Of a DNA stretch of 64,000 nucleotides, positions 7,514 through 16,653 are shown in pieces (position 1 is the first letter of the stretch; every line of letters starts with the position of its first letter). This DNA comes from an uncultured Anaerolineae bacterium (GTDB lineage Bacteria > Chloroflexota > Anaerolineae > Aggregatilineales > Phototrophicaceae). The stretch lies in the NCBI GenBank assembly GCA_937995825.1, contig CALKJO010000009.1:124001-188000 (forward strand), read 5' to 3'. The notes beneath the pieces are model-generated. The model did not search any database. It saw nothing but the letters and a program-made list of their open reading frames with translations, and was not told the origin of the DNA. The translations under genes and the position numbers were made by a program.

Positions 7514-9223
7514 TTAACCAAAGAGATCGATGATCTCGAACTTCTCCACGTCAACCAAGCCCAGATCGGTCAGTTTCAGCTTTGGGATCACTTCCAGCGC
7601 CATGAAGCTCATCGCCATAAATGGATCGGGCAGCGCGCTGCCCATCCCCTGCGCCGCCGCGATCAGCGCGTCATACGCCTGGCGCACCACCTCCAACGGC
7701 GCTTCGCTCATCAACCCCGCGACGGGCAGCGGCAGCGCCGCCAACACCTGATCGTCATCGACAGCGGCAAGCCCGCCGCCCATCTCGATCACCGCGTGCG
7801 CCGCCTGCCGCATACTCGCGTCATCCGCGCCGATCACGACCAAATTGTGATGGTCATGGGCGACCGAACCCGCAATCGCGCCGCGCTGAAGCCCGAAACC
7901 GCGAATGAAGCCTTTGCCGACATGCCCGGACGCCCGATGCCGTTCGATGACCGCCATCTTGAGCAGGTCGCGGGCGGGATCGCTAACGGCTTCGCCATCG
8001 ATGATCAGCGCATCGTCGATCAGATGCTCAGTCACCACCTGATCCCCCAGTCCACCGATCACATGGATGCGCTGCCCTCGTGCCGGAATGCGAAAATCGA
8101 GGCTGTCCATGCGGACATTCATTGAGCTGCGCAGATCGATCTGACGACGCGGCGGCATTTCAGCGACGATCTCGCCGTCCTGCGCCACCAACATGCCGTT
8201 GCGAAAAACCATCTCAGCGCGCAAATTCTGTAAATCGGAACAGACGATCAGGTCAGCGCGGCGTCCAGGGACGACTGCGCCGCGATCATACAGCCGAAAA
8301 TAGTTAGCCGTATTGATCGTCCCCATGCGGATCGCCGTGATCGGGTCGATGCCATTTGCAATCGCGGTGCGCACCATGAAGTCGATTGAGCCTTCATCGA
8401 TCAGGCTGGCAGGCTGGCGATCATCGGTGCAGAAGCACAGGCGGTGATGATTCGCAGGGGTGACCAGCGGCAGCAGCGGACGCAAATTGCGCGTGGTCGT
8501 GCCTTCGCGGATGAAGATCGTCAAGCCGAGGCGCAGCTTTTCCAGCGCCTCCTCAACGGTGGTGCATTCATGATCGCTGCCGATCCCGGCAGCGGCATAC
8601 GCATTAAGCGCCTTGCCGCTGACCGCCGGCGCGTGACCATCCAGCACGCGCCCCGCAAACAGCACCAGCTTGTCCAGCACGCCTTCATCGCTCTGAATGA
8701 CGCCGGGATAGTTCATCATCTCCGCCAGCCCCAGCACCCAGCGGCTGCTGAGCAGAGGAGCCAGGTCTTCCGCTTCCAGACGCGCGCCGCTGGTCTCCAT
8801 ATGAGTCGCAGGGACACAGCTTGACGCCATGACATACATGTTCTGCAAGCCGTGTTTAGCGCGTTCCAGCATGAAGCGAATCCCCTCCAGTCCGAGGACA
8901 TTCGCGATCTCATGCGGATCGGTCACGACAGTCGTGACGCCGTGCGCCAGCGTGATTCGGGCGAACTCGGGCGGTGTGCATAAGCTGCTCTCGATGTGGA
9001 CATGAGCATCGATGAAACCGGGCGCGAGATAGCGTCCTTTGAGATCGATCTCGCGAATCGCCTGATAACCCGATCCAAACGCGACCACATCCTCGCCACG
9101 CACGATCACATCGGTCATGTGGATTTCGCCAGTCAGGACGTTAATCAGCCGAGCGTTGCGCAGCGCGAGGTCAGCAAGCGCGTCGCCGCGTGCAGCTTGG
9201 ATGCGATGAGACAAAGTCGTCAA
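7514..9223 (-). CDS. ade: Adenine deaminase
   Basis: Hydrolyses adenine to hypoxanthine and ammonia. The amidohydrolase core shows GFIDAHVHIESSL (metal-binding HxH), TDPHEIANVLG, MASSCVPATHMETSGA and CTDDRQP with the metal-ligand aspartates, followed by the adenine-deaminase-specific C-terminal domain with VAHDHHNLVVIGA. From the TTG at 9223 the protein has 569 residues, a usual length for Ade. I chose this TTG because AGGAGGG stands immediately upstream, overlapping the stop of the preceding gene; an ATG further upstream would run deep into that gene. Adenine deamination beside an 8-oxoguanine-deaminase-like enzyme indicates that several purines are funnelled into oxopurines and urate. Confidence 0.93.
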   Translation of the reverse strand: MTTLSHRIQAARGDALADLALRNARLINVLTGEIHMTDVIVRGEDVVAFGSGYQAIREIDLKGRYLAPGFIDAHVHIESSLCTPPEFARITLAHGVTTVVTDPHEIANVLGLEGIRFMLERAKHGLQNMYVMASSCVPATHMETSGARLEAEDLAPLLSSRWVLGLAEMMNYPGVIQSDEGVLDKLVLFAGRVLDGHAPAVSGKALNAYAAAGIGSDHECTTVEEALEKLRLGLTIFIREGTTTRNLRPLLPLVTPANHHRLCFCTDDRQPASLIDEGSIDFMVRTAIANGIDPITAIRMGTINTANYFRLYDRGAVVPGRRADLIVCSDLQNLRAEMVFRNGMLVAQDGEIVAEMPPRRQIDLRSSMNVRMDSLDFRIPARGQRIHVIGGLGDQVVTEHLIDDALIIDGEAVSDPARDLLKMAVIERHRASGHVGKGFIRGFGLQRGAIAGSVAHDHHNLVVIGADDASMRQAAHAVIEMGGGLAAVDDDQVLAALPLPVAGLMSEAPLEVVRQAYDALIAAAQGMGSALPDPFMAMSFMALEVIPKLKLTDLGLVDVEKFEIIDLFG

Positions 9224-9233
9224 TTGACCCTCC

Positions 9234-10601
9234 TTAATCACCGCGCACCAAGCGCAGCGCAATCCGATTGTGCGCCTCGACCAGACGCGGCAGTTCCAAG
9301 GTTTGCAGCACGCCATCGCGAACCACGATTTTTCCGTTGATGATCGAGTAATCGACCCCGCCCGGATGGCAGAAGATCAGCGCCGCCGCCGGATCGGTCT
9401 GCGCGCCTGCAAAAGCGGGTGTATCGATCCGGTAGGCGATGATGTCCGCCGCCATCCCTGGCGCGAGTGCGCCGACATCATCGCGTCCAAGCACCGCTGC
9501 GCCGCCGCGGGTCGCCAGTTCGAGCGCCTGACGCGCCGTGAGCGCAGCGGGATTGCCGCCGACGCGCTGTAAGAGCATCGCCTGACGCGCTTCGTTGAGC
9601 AGATGCCCGCTGTCATTCGACGCTGAGCCATCAACCCCCAGTCCAACGCGAATTTTGGAGTCAATCATCTTGCGAATCGGCGCGATCCCGGATGCCAGCC
9701 GCATATTCGAGGTCGGACAGTGGCAAACGCCCGTCTGGGTTGAGCCGAACAGCCGAATTTCGCGCTCGTTCAGGCAGACACAGTGCGCGTGCCAGACATC
9801 ATGCCCAACCCAACCCAGGTCGTGCGCGTAATCGCCTGGCAGCACGCCGAATTTTTCCAAGCTGTAAGCGACATCGCTGGCGTTTTCCGCGAGGTGCGTG
9901 TGCAGATGAACGCCGTAACTGCGCGCCAGCGCCGCCGCCTCGCGCATGAGCGCCTGACTCACGGTAAACGGTGAACACGGCGCGATCACAACGCGCAGCA
10001 TCGCATAACGCTCTCGATTGTGAAACGTTTCGACAACGCGGCGCATGTCGCGCAGGATCGCGTCTTCATCCTCAACCAGATCATCTGGCGGCAGCCCGCC
10101 TTTGCTCTCGCCCATGCTCATCGCGCCGCGCGCGGCGTGAAAGCGGATGCCGATCTCCTGCGCGGCGCGAATCTCGTCGTCCAGAGTCGCCCCGTTGGGA
10201 TAAAGGTAGAGATGATCGCTGGACGTGGTGCAGCCGGACAGGATCAGTTCCGCCATCGCCAGCTTGGCAGAAGTGTAGATCGCCTCGCCATTAATGCGCT
10301 TCCAGATCGGGTAGAGGTGGCGCAGCCAGTCAAACAGCTCTTCATCCTGCGCCATCGCACGGGTGAGACTCTGAAACATGTGATGATGGGTGTTGATCAA
10401 GCCCGGCAGGACGACATGGCGCGACAGGTCAACCACCTCATCGGCGTGGAGATCGCCCTGCGCATTCCGGGGCATGTCGGCAAGGCTCCCAACCGCCTCG
10501 ATCACACCATCGCGGATGAACATAGCGGCGTCGCCCAGTTCGCGGCGCGCATCATCCATGGTGACCAGGGTGTGAATATGTTTGAGCAACAGAGTCGCCA
10601 T
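9234..10601 (-). CDS. 8-oxoguanine deaminase / SsnA-like amidohydrolase
   Basis: A cytosine-deaminase/ATZ-type amidohydrolase of 455 residues. It shows the metal motif INTHHHMFQSLTRA (His72-His74), the GSSDHLY-like segment CTTSSDHLYLYPNG, HTHLAENASD, HCVCLNE and the catalytic aspartate region GLGVDGSASNDSG. The THHHMFQSLTRA signature together with FDWLRHLYPIW and APCSPFTVS is typical of 8-oxoguanine deaminases, which form urate, and of the related SsnA proteins found in purine clusters. I prefer the ATG at 10601 (MATLLLKHIH); a TTG five codons upstream at 10616 is possible, and neither has a strong ribosome-binding site. If it does produce urate, it feeds the ring-opening steps supplied by the rest of this operon. 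Guanine deaminase or a chlorohydrolase is the alternative. Confidence 0.85.
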   Translation of the reverse strand: MATLLLKHIHTLVTMDDARRELGDAAMFIRDGVIEAVGSLADMPRNAQGDLHADEVVDLSRHVVLPGLINTHHHMFQSLTRAMAQDEELFDWLRHLYPIWKRINGEAIYTSAKLAMAELILSGCTTSSDHLYLYPNGATLDDEIRAAQEIGIRFHAARGAMSMGESKGGLPPDDLVEDEDAILRDMRRVVETFHNRERYAMLRVVIAPCSPFTVSQALMREAAALARSYGVHLHTHLAENASDVAYSLEKFGVLPGDYAHDLGWVGHDVWHAHCVCLNEREIRLFGSTQTGVCHCPTSNMRLASGIAPIRKMIDSKIRVGLGVDGSASNDSGHLLNEARQAMLLQRVGGNPAALTARQALELATRGGAAVLGRDDVGALAPGMAADIIAYRIDTPAFAGAQTDPAAALIFCHPGGVDYSIINGKIVVRDGVLQTLELPRLVEAHNRIALRLVRGD

Positions 10602-10663
10602 GTACGGAGCATCCAAGAGGAAGATAATAACGTCATTTTAACACGTCCCTGTGTCCGCCGCAA

Positions 10664-11545
10664 TCACGCTGACGCCAGCCGCCAGGCTGCCTTCATGGTG
10701 TTTTGCAGCAGCATGGTGATGGTCATAGGTCCGACGCCACCAGGCACTTTGGTGATCGCGCCGGCAGCTTCTTTGGCGGTCGCAAATTCGACATCGCCGA
10801 CGTAGCGATAGCCTTTTTCCGTATTCGGATCAGCGATCTTGTTCGTGCCAACATCGATCACGGTCGCGCCAGGCTTGATCCACGAGCCTTTGATGTACTC
10901 TGCTCTGCCAATCGCAGCGATCACGATGTCCGCGCGGCGCACGATGTCCGGCAGATCGCGCGTCCGGCTGTGGCAGACGGTGACCGTTGCATTGGCTTTC
11001 ATCAGCATCAGCGCGACCGGCAGCCCGACGATGTTGCTGCGCCCGACCACCACCGCATTTGCGCCTTCCAGAACCGCGCCAGACTCGCGCAGCAGCACCA
11101 TGCAGCCCGTCGGAGTCGCCGGCGTGAACAGCGGCTCGCGCCCTTTCATCCCCAGCATCCCAATGTTGATCGGGTGAAATCCATCGACATCCTTGTCCAG
11201 GCTGACCAAGCGCAGCGCGCGCTCCTCATCGATCTGCGGCGGCAGCGGAAGCTGAACCAGGATACCATGCACCGCCGGATCGTCATTCAGACGCCGGATA
11301 GCATCATCGACCTGCTCCTGCGTGCTGGACGCATCGAGCATGTGGGCGGTGGAGGTGAAGCCAACCTGCTCGCAGGCGCGGCGCTTCATACGGACATACT
11401 GCGCCGACGCGGGATTATCGCCTGCCAGCACTGCGCCCAGTCCCGGCGGAGTCCCATACTGGGCTGTGAAGCGCGCGGCGTCGCGGGCAATCTCGGCGCG
11501 CATCCGCTCAGCAATGGCTGCCCCATCAATAATCGCTGCTGTCAT
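10664..11545 (-). CDS. folD: Bifunctional methylenetetrahydrofolate dehydrogenase / methenyl-THF cyclohydrolase
   Basis: Interconverts methylene-, methenyl- and formyl-tetrahydrofolate with NADP. The 293 residues match FolD: SAQYVRMKRRACEQVGF carries the catalytic lysine, GILVQLPLP is the usual active-site strand, VVGRSNIVGLPVALML binds the nucleotide, and KVPGGVGPMTITMLLQNT is the C-terminal signature. It is the first gene of the leftward operon. In purine-fermenting bacteria, formimino-tetrahydrofolate produced by ring breakdown is processed through methenyl- and formyl-THF, so the placement is meaningful and not only housekeeping; that link is inference. The likely promoter lies about 75-100 bases upstream. 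Confidence 0.95.
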   Translation of the reverse strand: MTAAIIDGAAIAERMRAEIARDAARFTAQYGTPPGLGAVLAGDNPASAQYVRMKRRACEQVGFTSTAHMLDASSTQEQVDDAIRRLNDDPAVHGILVQLPLPPQIDEERALRLVSLDKDVDGFHPINIGMLGMKGREPLFTPATPTGCMVLLRESGAVLEGANAVVVGRSNIVGLPVALMLMKANATVTVCHSRTRDLPDIVRRADIVIAAIGRAEYIKGSWIKPGATVIDVGTNKIADPNTEKGYRYVGDVEFATAKEAAGAITKVPGGVGPMTITMLLQNTMKAAWRLASA

Positions 11546-11619
11546 GCTCGATCATCCTTTCCGTCGCTGAATTTGACCCCGACCACCTCGGCATAGTCGA
11601 ATTGTCTACGCATTTGAAC

Positions 11620-11647
11620 AAGATACCGACAATTTTTACATCGTCAA
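11620..11647 (-). promoter_or_regulatory. Candidate sigma-70-type promoter for the folD/purine operon
   Basis: Read on the minus strand: TTGACG (11647-11642, 5/6 to TTGACA), a 16-base spacer, then TATCTT (11625-11620, 4/6 to TATAAT). It lies about 75 bases upstream of the folD start and is the best-placed promoter for an operon that extends for more than 11 kb. No purine riboswitch fold or obvious palindrome was seen in the 200-base intergenic region. Confidence 0.4.
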
Positions 11648-11747
11648 GGCGCGACTCTTGAGTAAGATAGAAAAGAGTGAAAAAGACGGTCTTTGAGCCG
11701 TCGTCAATTATCACGCCACCGCCGCGTCAGCGCGGGAGGCGAGCAGG

Positions 11748-14700
11748 ATGGAGGCTATGAACAAACTTCAGGCTCATCACCCGCAGACGGAAGCTGAACC
11801 CGCTGCTGACGCAACCGCCCAGGCAGCGGCAGCGCCAAAACGCCGGGAATCAGGACAAGCGTTAGTCGAGTATGTGCTGATCGTCGTGCTGCTGGCAATC
11901 GGCTTCGGCTTCGCGCTGGCTTTCACGGGTCCTGCCATCGGCAACGTCTTCAACAACGTGCTGTATCAGTTCGTCGGGCAAGACCCCAATCTGCCGGTCG
12001 ATCCGCTCAGCAATGTCGGCGCGCCGAACTTCTTCTGGGCAACCGTGACCTGGGTGGCGCAGAATCGCCAGACCGAGACGCCGTTCCCTACACCAATCAC
12101 CCTGCCGACTCTCGGCGGCGGACCGAGCGGCGGCGGCTTCACATCGACCCCAACCAACACCAATACGCCAACACCATCGCTCACGCCGACGAACACAAAC
12201 ACGCCGACCGTCACGCTGACGCCGTCGATGACCCCCACACACACCTACACACCGAGTCCGGGTCCCTCGCCGACGCCGTCGGATAATGTCTTCAATGTGC
12301 CGCACGTCGATCAGATGGGTAACCCGCTCTGGTGGCGGCTCGGACGCAGCAGTTTAGTTGAGGAAATCGGATCGGGCAACTGGTCGGCAAGCTATTATGA
12401 CGCGATCAACTCTCCTGGCAACTCGGGCTGGTCGTTCTCCGGCGCAGTGGTCGGAACTAATACTTTGCCATCGACCGCAAACGGCGGCTTCAGCCAGTTC
12501 TGGGGCAGCGGCTTCCCCAGCGGCGTCGGCATCACTCACGGCGACACCTGGGGTATCAGCATGACCAAGATGGTCACCTTCCCTGTCGCCATGCGCATCT
12601 TCGTCAGCCTCTCTGCAGATGATCGGGCGCGCTTTTTCGTCAACGGCACGCAGGTGCTTGCCGACATCTCCGGCGGTTTCAACACCGTAACCGGCATCGT
12701 AGATTTCCCGGCAGGCACGTATCCGATTCGAATCGATTTCTCGGAAAATACGTCAAATGCCAGTTTGGAGGTGTCATTCTCACGTATCAACCATCCTGAA
12801 GACACGTCGCAGGCGTGCACCTGGGATGTCGTTCAGGATACCAACCCAGCGCCCTTCAACCGCACCGTCTCCAACACCTGGATGTTCGCGCAGAATCCGT
12901 CATCCTTGACTGGAAACGGCCTGAGCTACAACGCTGGGCAGACCTGCATTCTCGAAATGCGCGGCTATGTCGATCTCTCGACGACGAACCGCGCGCTGCT
13001 CAGCTTCTGGGACTACTGGGAGCTGCCGAGCAACGTCACCGCGCGGCTGCAAGTCGCTAACTATGTCGAGGTGACTCCAGGCGCGATCCCGCCTACGCTG
13101 AACCGCCCTGCGACCACTTGGCAGACGATCACGCTGCGCAACGGCGGCACGACCAACCACAATTGGACACGCAACGAGATTGATCTGACCGCGCTGGGCT
13201 TGGGCAGCAAAGTCACTTTCCGGTTCGTGCTGACCAACACCAGTGCATCAGGCAGCAGCGGAGTGCATCGCTGGTTCATCGAAGACCTGCAGGTGCTGGA
13301 TGATCCGACTTCGCCCGCGGATGCCTTCTTCACCGTCGATGATGCCTGGGACTTGAACGACCGAGCGCAGATGGACGATTTCATCTTCGACGGCGAGACC
13401 ATGCGCACGTTGGAAACCACCTTCGGCGTTCCCAATCAGGTCAACGGTTCGACGACTTGGCGCTGGGATTTGACCAGCACGCGCGCGCGCAGCGGCACAG
13501 CGTGGGACGACAGCCCAGGCTATAATCACATCCAGCGCATGTACACCAGCGATCAGCCGCGCGTGACATTCCTGGAATTCAAGTATCCGATCAACGTGAC
13601 GACGGCATACGCGCCGGCGGCGGACAGCGCGGGCAACACGGGTCGTCCGGTGCTGCGCTTCTACACCACGTACAACGTCGACAGCGCCGCCGCGATCCAG
13701 GTCGAATACGCGCCCGCCTCGCGCAATGTCACCGGCGCGCCGAGCAACCCCGCCAACCCAGGCAACTGGACGCTCGTGCCGGGGGAAGGGCGCTTGCGGC
13801 GCAGCGGCGGCTGCTCAACCTGCGAGGCGAATGAGCTGAGCGCAGCCGATACGCTCGGCTTGGGCTTCCGCCAGATCACTGTCCGGCTGGATCGCATCCC
13901 GAACTGGGATACGCAGCCCTTCCGCCTGCGCATCGCGCTCTACAACACCAACAACAGCAGCACGGAGGGCATCTATATCGACGACATCAGCATTGCCCGT
14001 GAAGCAGGGGGCGCATTCCTCGCCTACCCCTTCACCGATGACGCGGAGAACCCCGGCTACAGCAGCGCCGTCTGGAGCTTTGACAGCGGCGAATGGGGAC
14101 CCACCAATGAGCGCGGCGGCTATGCCAACACCGCGACCGCCTATACCGTCCGCCCAGGTGCGAATTACCGCGACAGCTCTGATACCCGGATGGAACTGAA
14201 TCAGTGGATCGACCTGAATTACGATACACCAGCGAACATCAACAATCCCGGCAGTATCGGCGAGCCGTCTAGGTCATCTGGCGCGGCGGTCGAGCCGATC
14301 CTGAGCTTCTATCACATCCGCGAGACCAACTCCGGCGACTCCTTCCTGGTCGATATCTGGATCGAGCAGACCGCGCAGTGGTATACGATCTGGCGCTACG
14401 ATGACAGCTCCACGCGCGGTCAGTCGAACTGGTCGCGGACGAACAAGACCTGGGAGCGCGTCGAGATCAATCTGCTGGCGGGCATCTCCACCGCGCTCGG
14501 CAAATCGATCACCGCCATCACGAACAATGCCGATGGGCAGCTTCTGGACGATGACATTCGCGTGCGCTTCCGCTTCTTCGCCGACGGCAGCAACAACGCG
14601 CGCGGCGTATTCGTGGACAGCATTTACATCGGCGATCGCAATGAGATCACGCACAAATTGTGGAACGCGGTGCCGTTCGGCTCACTGGTGACGGGATCAG

Positions 14701-16505
14701 GAGACGGCATCTATGAGGATCGCATCGAACTGGCGTCGCGCACGCTCAACGGCAGCACGATGTGGAATCCCTCGTCCACGCCGGTTGAACAGCGCTGGTT
14801 CTTCGGCGGCACGTGGTCTGCGGTCAATGACGGTCCAGCCTACCGCCGCAGCGGGTCGCTGGCGCTGACCGACACGGCGCGCGATGGCTTCGGCAATGCC
14901 GTCCAGTACGGTTTCGAGGAAGAACACTTCCTGGAGATGCGTCCGGTCATCGACCTGCGTGGAACCGATCCGGCGACCCGTCCGATGCTGACCTTCTGGG
15001 CGCGTTATGACATCGGCGACGATGACCGCCTGCGCGTTCAGATCGCCAGCGAAAACACCGCTGATCTGACCCAGTTCCACGATAAGATGGCGGGCTGGAC
15101 GCGCTGGGAACCCGCGCGCAACGCCTACACCCGTCCGTTCATCTTCAACTCGGCACCCTTCGCCTACTGGCATCGGGTTGACAATCCAACCCTGTGGAAT
15201 GGCAGCCCGGAGCGGCGGGATACCTGGCAGTTCTACCAAGTCGATCTCTCCTCGTTCGTCGGCAAGCGCATCCGCGTCCGCTTCTTCCTCGACTCGGATC
15301 ACAACACATCGCTGAATCCCGCGCGCGGCGACGGCTGGTACATTGACGATGTGTCGGTGCGCTTCGGCTTCAGCCCGATCATCTCTGGGACGTGGTCGGC
15401 TTGGGAGGATAATGGCAACAACCCATCGAACTGGATTTTTGAAGGTTCGTGGGGCATGACCAACCACTACTACAACGGCTCGACGACAGAGGCACTTGGA
15501 CCGGGGGAATGGCGCGGCTTCATCTTCGACTGCGAACAGATCATGACGGCGAATCCAGCACTTGGGTTCACGCCCGACCGGTGTTCATGGGACAGTGTGG
15601 GATCGGCTCCCTATAACGCCATCGCCAACAACATCTCAAATCCCTCCGGCGCGGGACCCTACCCAGCCGGCATCCTGGGTCCGTTCACGCCCGAACTGAT
15701 CGACTACCGCCGCACATGGGGACCGGATAACCTCTTCGGACCGACCGACACTAACATCCAGCACGGCGTGGAACATGCCGAGACGGTGTTCGCGCGCTTC
15801 ACGCGGACAGTCAGCTTCGTCCCCGGCGTGTACACTTTCCGGACGCGCTCAGATGACGGCGTGCGCCTGCGCACAAGCGTCAACACCGGCATGTTGGTCG
15901 GCGGCAGCCCGCTGGTCGGCGATCTGCTGATCAACAACTTCACCGATCACGGCGAAACCGAAGACGTTGTGGTCGTCCAGGTGACGCAGGCGGTGACAAC
16001 CGTGCTGACGCTGGAGTACTACAACAAGAAAGGTGGTGGGCGTCTGCTATTGAGCGTGTCACTCGACGACTATTCATACACCGACAGCCCGAACACGCCG
16101 AATCCGCTGGCGGCAGGCGGGTTTGATGTCGTCACCTCGATCCGCTATGGCAACTCATCGATGATGCTCAACGGCACCTTTGACCTGTCGAGCGCGCCCA
16201 ACCGCCGCTTGAACTATGACCGCGTGTGGAATCTGGCGACCAATCAGAGCTTCCACATCGATATTTCGACCGACGGCGGGTTTACATGGGTGCGCGAGTG
16301 GGATGTCGGCGCGTATGCCGGGTCAGATGGCGGAGAGAGCGTCTGGGGCAACTGGAACCATCTGCCGCCAAGCAATCCCTGGCGGCGGCGCGAGGTCATT
16401 CTGCCGCAGTCAGCAAACGTGATGTTTCGGTTCCGCATGGAGACCATCCTCGGATCATCCACGGCGGACGGGATTTACATCGACAACATCTCCGTGCAGT
16501 ATTAG
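11748..16505 (+). CDS. Giant Flp-prepilin-like surface protein with PA14-like and MAM/jelly-roll-like repeats
   Basis: A 1585-residue surface protein. After a 35-residue hydrophilic leader, residues 36-42 read GQALVEY, which is the type IVb (Flp/TadE) prepilin cleavage motif G/XXXXEY, followed by a hydrophobic helix (about 43-65). Next come a short pilin-like stretch, a Thr/Pro/Ser-rich linker (about 112-180), and a long ectodomain. The first PA14-like domain spans about 200-345 (WSASYYD, DDRARFFVNGTQVL); a second spans about 1245-1445 (FRTRSDDGVRL, LEYYNKKGGG). Five jelly-roll-like modules end in a recurring WFIEDLQVL / GIYIDDISIA / GVFVDSIYIG / WYIDDVSV / GIYIDNISV strand near 510, 745, 960, 1200 and 1580. 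ATG 11748 has GGGAGG nine bases upstream. The predicted role is a pilin-anchored glycan- or surface-binding adhesin. Confidence 0.85.
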   Translation: MEAMNKLQAHHPQTEAEPAADATAQAAAAPKRRESGQALVEYVLIVVLLAIGFGFALAFTGPAIGNVFNNVLYQFVGQDPNLPVDPLSNVGAPNFFWATVTWVAQNRQTETPFPTPITLPTLGGGPSGGGFTSTPTNTNTPTPSLTPTNTNTPTVTLTPSMTPTHTYTPSPGPSPTPSDNVFNVPHVDQMGNPLWWRLGRSSLVEEIGSGNWSASYYDAINSPGNSGWSFSGAVVGTNTLPSTANGGFSQFWGSGFPSGVGITHGDTWGISMTKMVTFPVAMRIFVSLSADDRARFFVNGTQVLADISGGFNTVTGIVDFPAGTYPIRIDFSENTSNASLEVSFSRINHPEDTSQACTWDVVQDTNPAPFNRTVSNTWMFAQNPSSLTGNGLSYNAGQTCILEMRGYVDLSTTNRALLSFWDYWELPSNVTARLQVANYVEVTPGAIPPTLNRPATTWQTITLRNGGTTNHNWTRNEIDLTALGLGSKVTFRFVLTNTSASGSSGVHRWFIEDLQVLDDPTSPADAFFTVDDAWDLNDRAQMDDFIFDGETMRTLETTFGVPNQVNGSTTWRWDLTSTRARSGTAWDDSPGYNHIQRMYTSDQPRVTFLEFKYPINVTTAYAPAADSAGNTGRPVLRFYTTYNVDSAAAIQVEYAPASRNVTGAPSNPANPGNWTLVPGEGRLRRSGGCSTCEANELSAADTLGLGFRQITVRLDRIPNWDTQPFRLRIALYNTNNSSTEGIYIDDISIAREAGGAFLAYPFTDDAENPGYSSAVWSFDSGEWGPTNERGGYANTATAYTVRPGANYRDSSDTRMELNQWIDLNYDTPANINNPGSIGEPSRSSGAAVEPILSFYHIRETNSGDSFLVDIWIEQTAQWYTIWRYDDSSTRGQSNWSRTNKTWERVEINLLAGISTALGKSITAITNNADGQLLDDDIRVRFRFFADGSNNARGVFVDSIYIGDRNEITHKLWNAVPFGSLVTGSGDGIYEDRIELASRTLNGSTMWNPSSTPVEQRWFFGGTWSAVNDGPAYRRSGSLALTDTARDGFGNAVQYGFEEEHFLEMRPVIDLRGTDPATRPMLTFWARYDIGDDDRLRVQIASENTADLTQFHDKMAGWTRWEPARNAYTRPFIFNSAPFAYWHRVDNPTLWNGSPERRDTWQFYQVDLSSFVGKRIRVRFFLDSDHNTSLNPARGDGWYIDDVSVRFGFSPIISGTWSAWEDNGNNPSNWIFEGSWGMTNHYYNGSTTEALGPGEWRGFIFDCEQIMTANPALGFTPDRCSWDSVGSAPYNAIANNISNPSGAGPYPAGILGPFTPELIDYRRTWGPDNLFGPTDTNIQHGVEHAETVFARFTRTVSFVPGVYTFRTRSDDGVRLRTSVNTGMLVGGSPLVGDLLINNFTDHGETEDVVVVQVTQAVTTVLTLEYYNKKGGGRLLLSVSLDDYSYTDSPNTPNPLAAGGFDVVTSIRYGNSSMMLNGTFDLSSAPNRRLNYDRVWNLATNQSFHIDISTDGGFTWVREWDVGAYAGSDGGESVWGNWNHLPPSNPWRRREVILPQSANVMFRFRMETILGSSTADGIYIDNISVQY

Positions 16506-16533
16506 CGGGCAGGCGCTTTCAAGTCAGAATCAG

Positions 16534-16568
16534 CACGGGGGCGGTAGGTCTGCCCCTGTGTTTTTTTT
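16534..16568 (+). terminator. Intrinsic terminator after the giant surface protein
   Basis: A ten-pair GC-rich stem (CACGGGGGCG pairing with TGCCCCTGTG, with two G-T pairs) closes a seven-base loop at 16534-16560 and is followed directly by eight T residues (16561-16568). Confidence 0.9.
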
Positions 16569-16653
16569 GCCATTTCGTCTAGTATTGGAGCGTATCTGTT
16601 AAGGATGACGTTTGTGGATGCTCTGCATCCAGAACGACCCAAAAGGATACAGC

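Noticed and set aside
11680..11702. Short hairpin GACGG/CCGTC followed by five T residues on the minus strand in the folD/surface-protein intergenic region
   Set aside because: The stem is only five pairs, and it lies upstream of the candidate folD promoter, so no transcript needing termination there is evident; likely chance.
11546..11747. Possible purine riboswitch upstream of folD
   Set aside because: The expected conserved core and three-way pairing of known purine aptamers could not be seen by eye; a covariance-model search would be needed.
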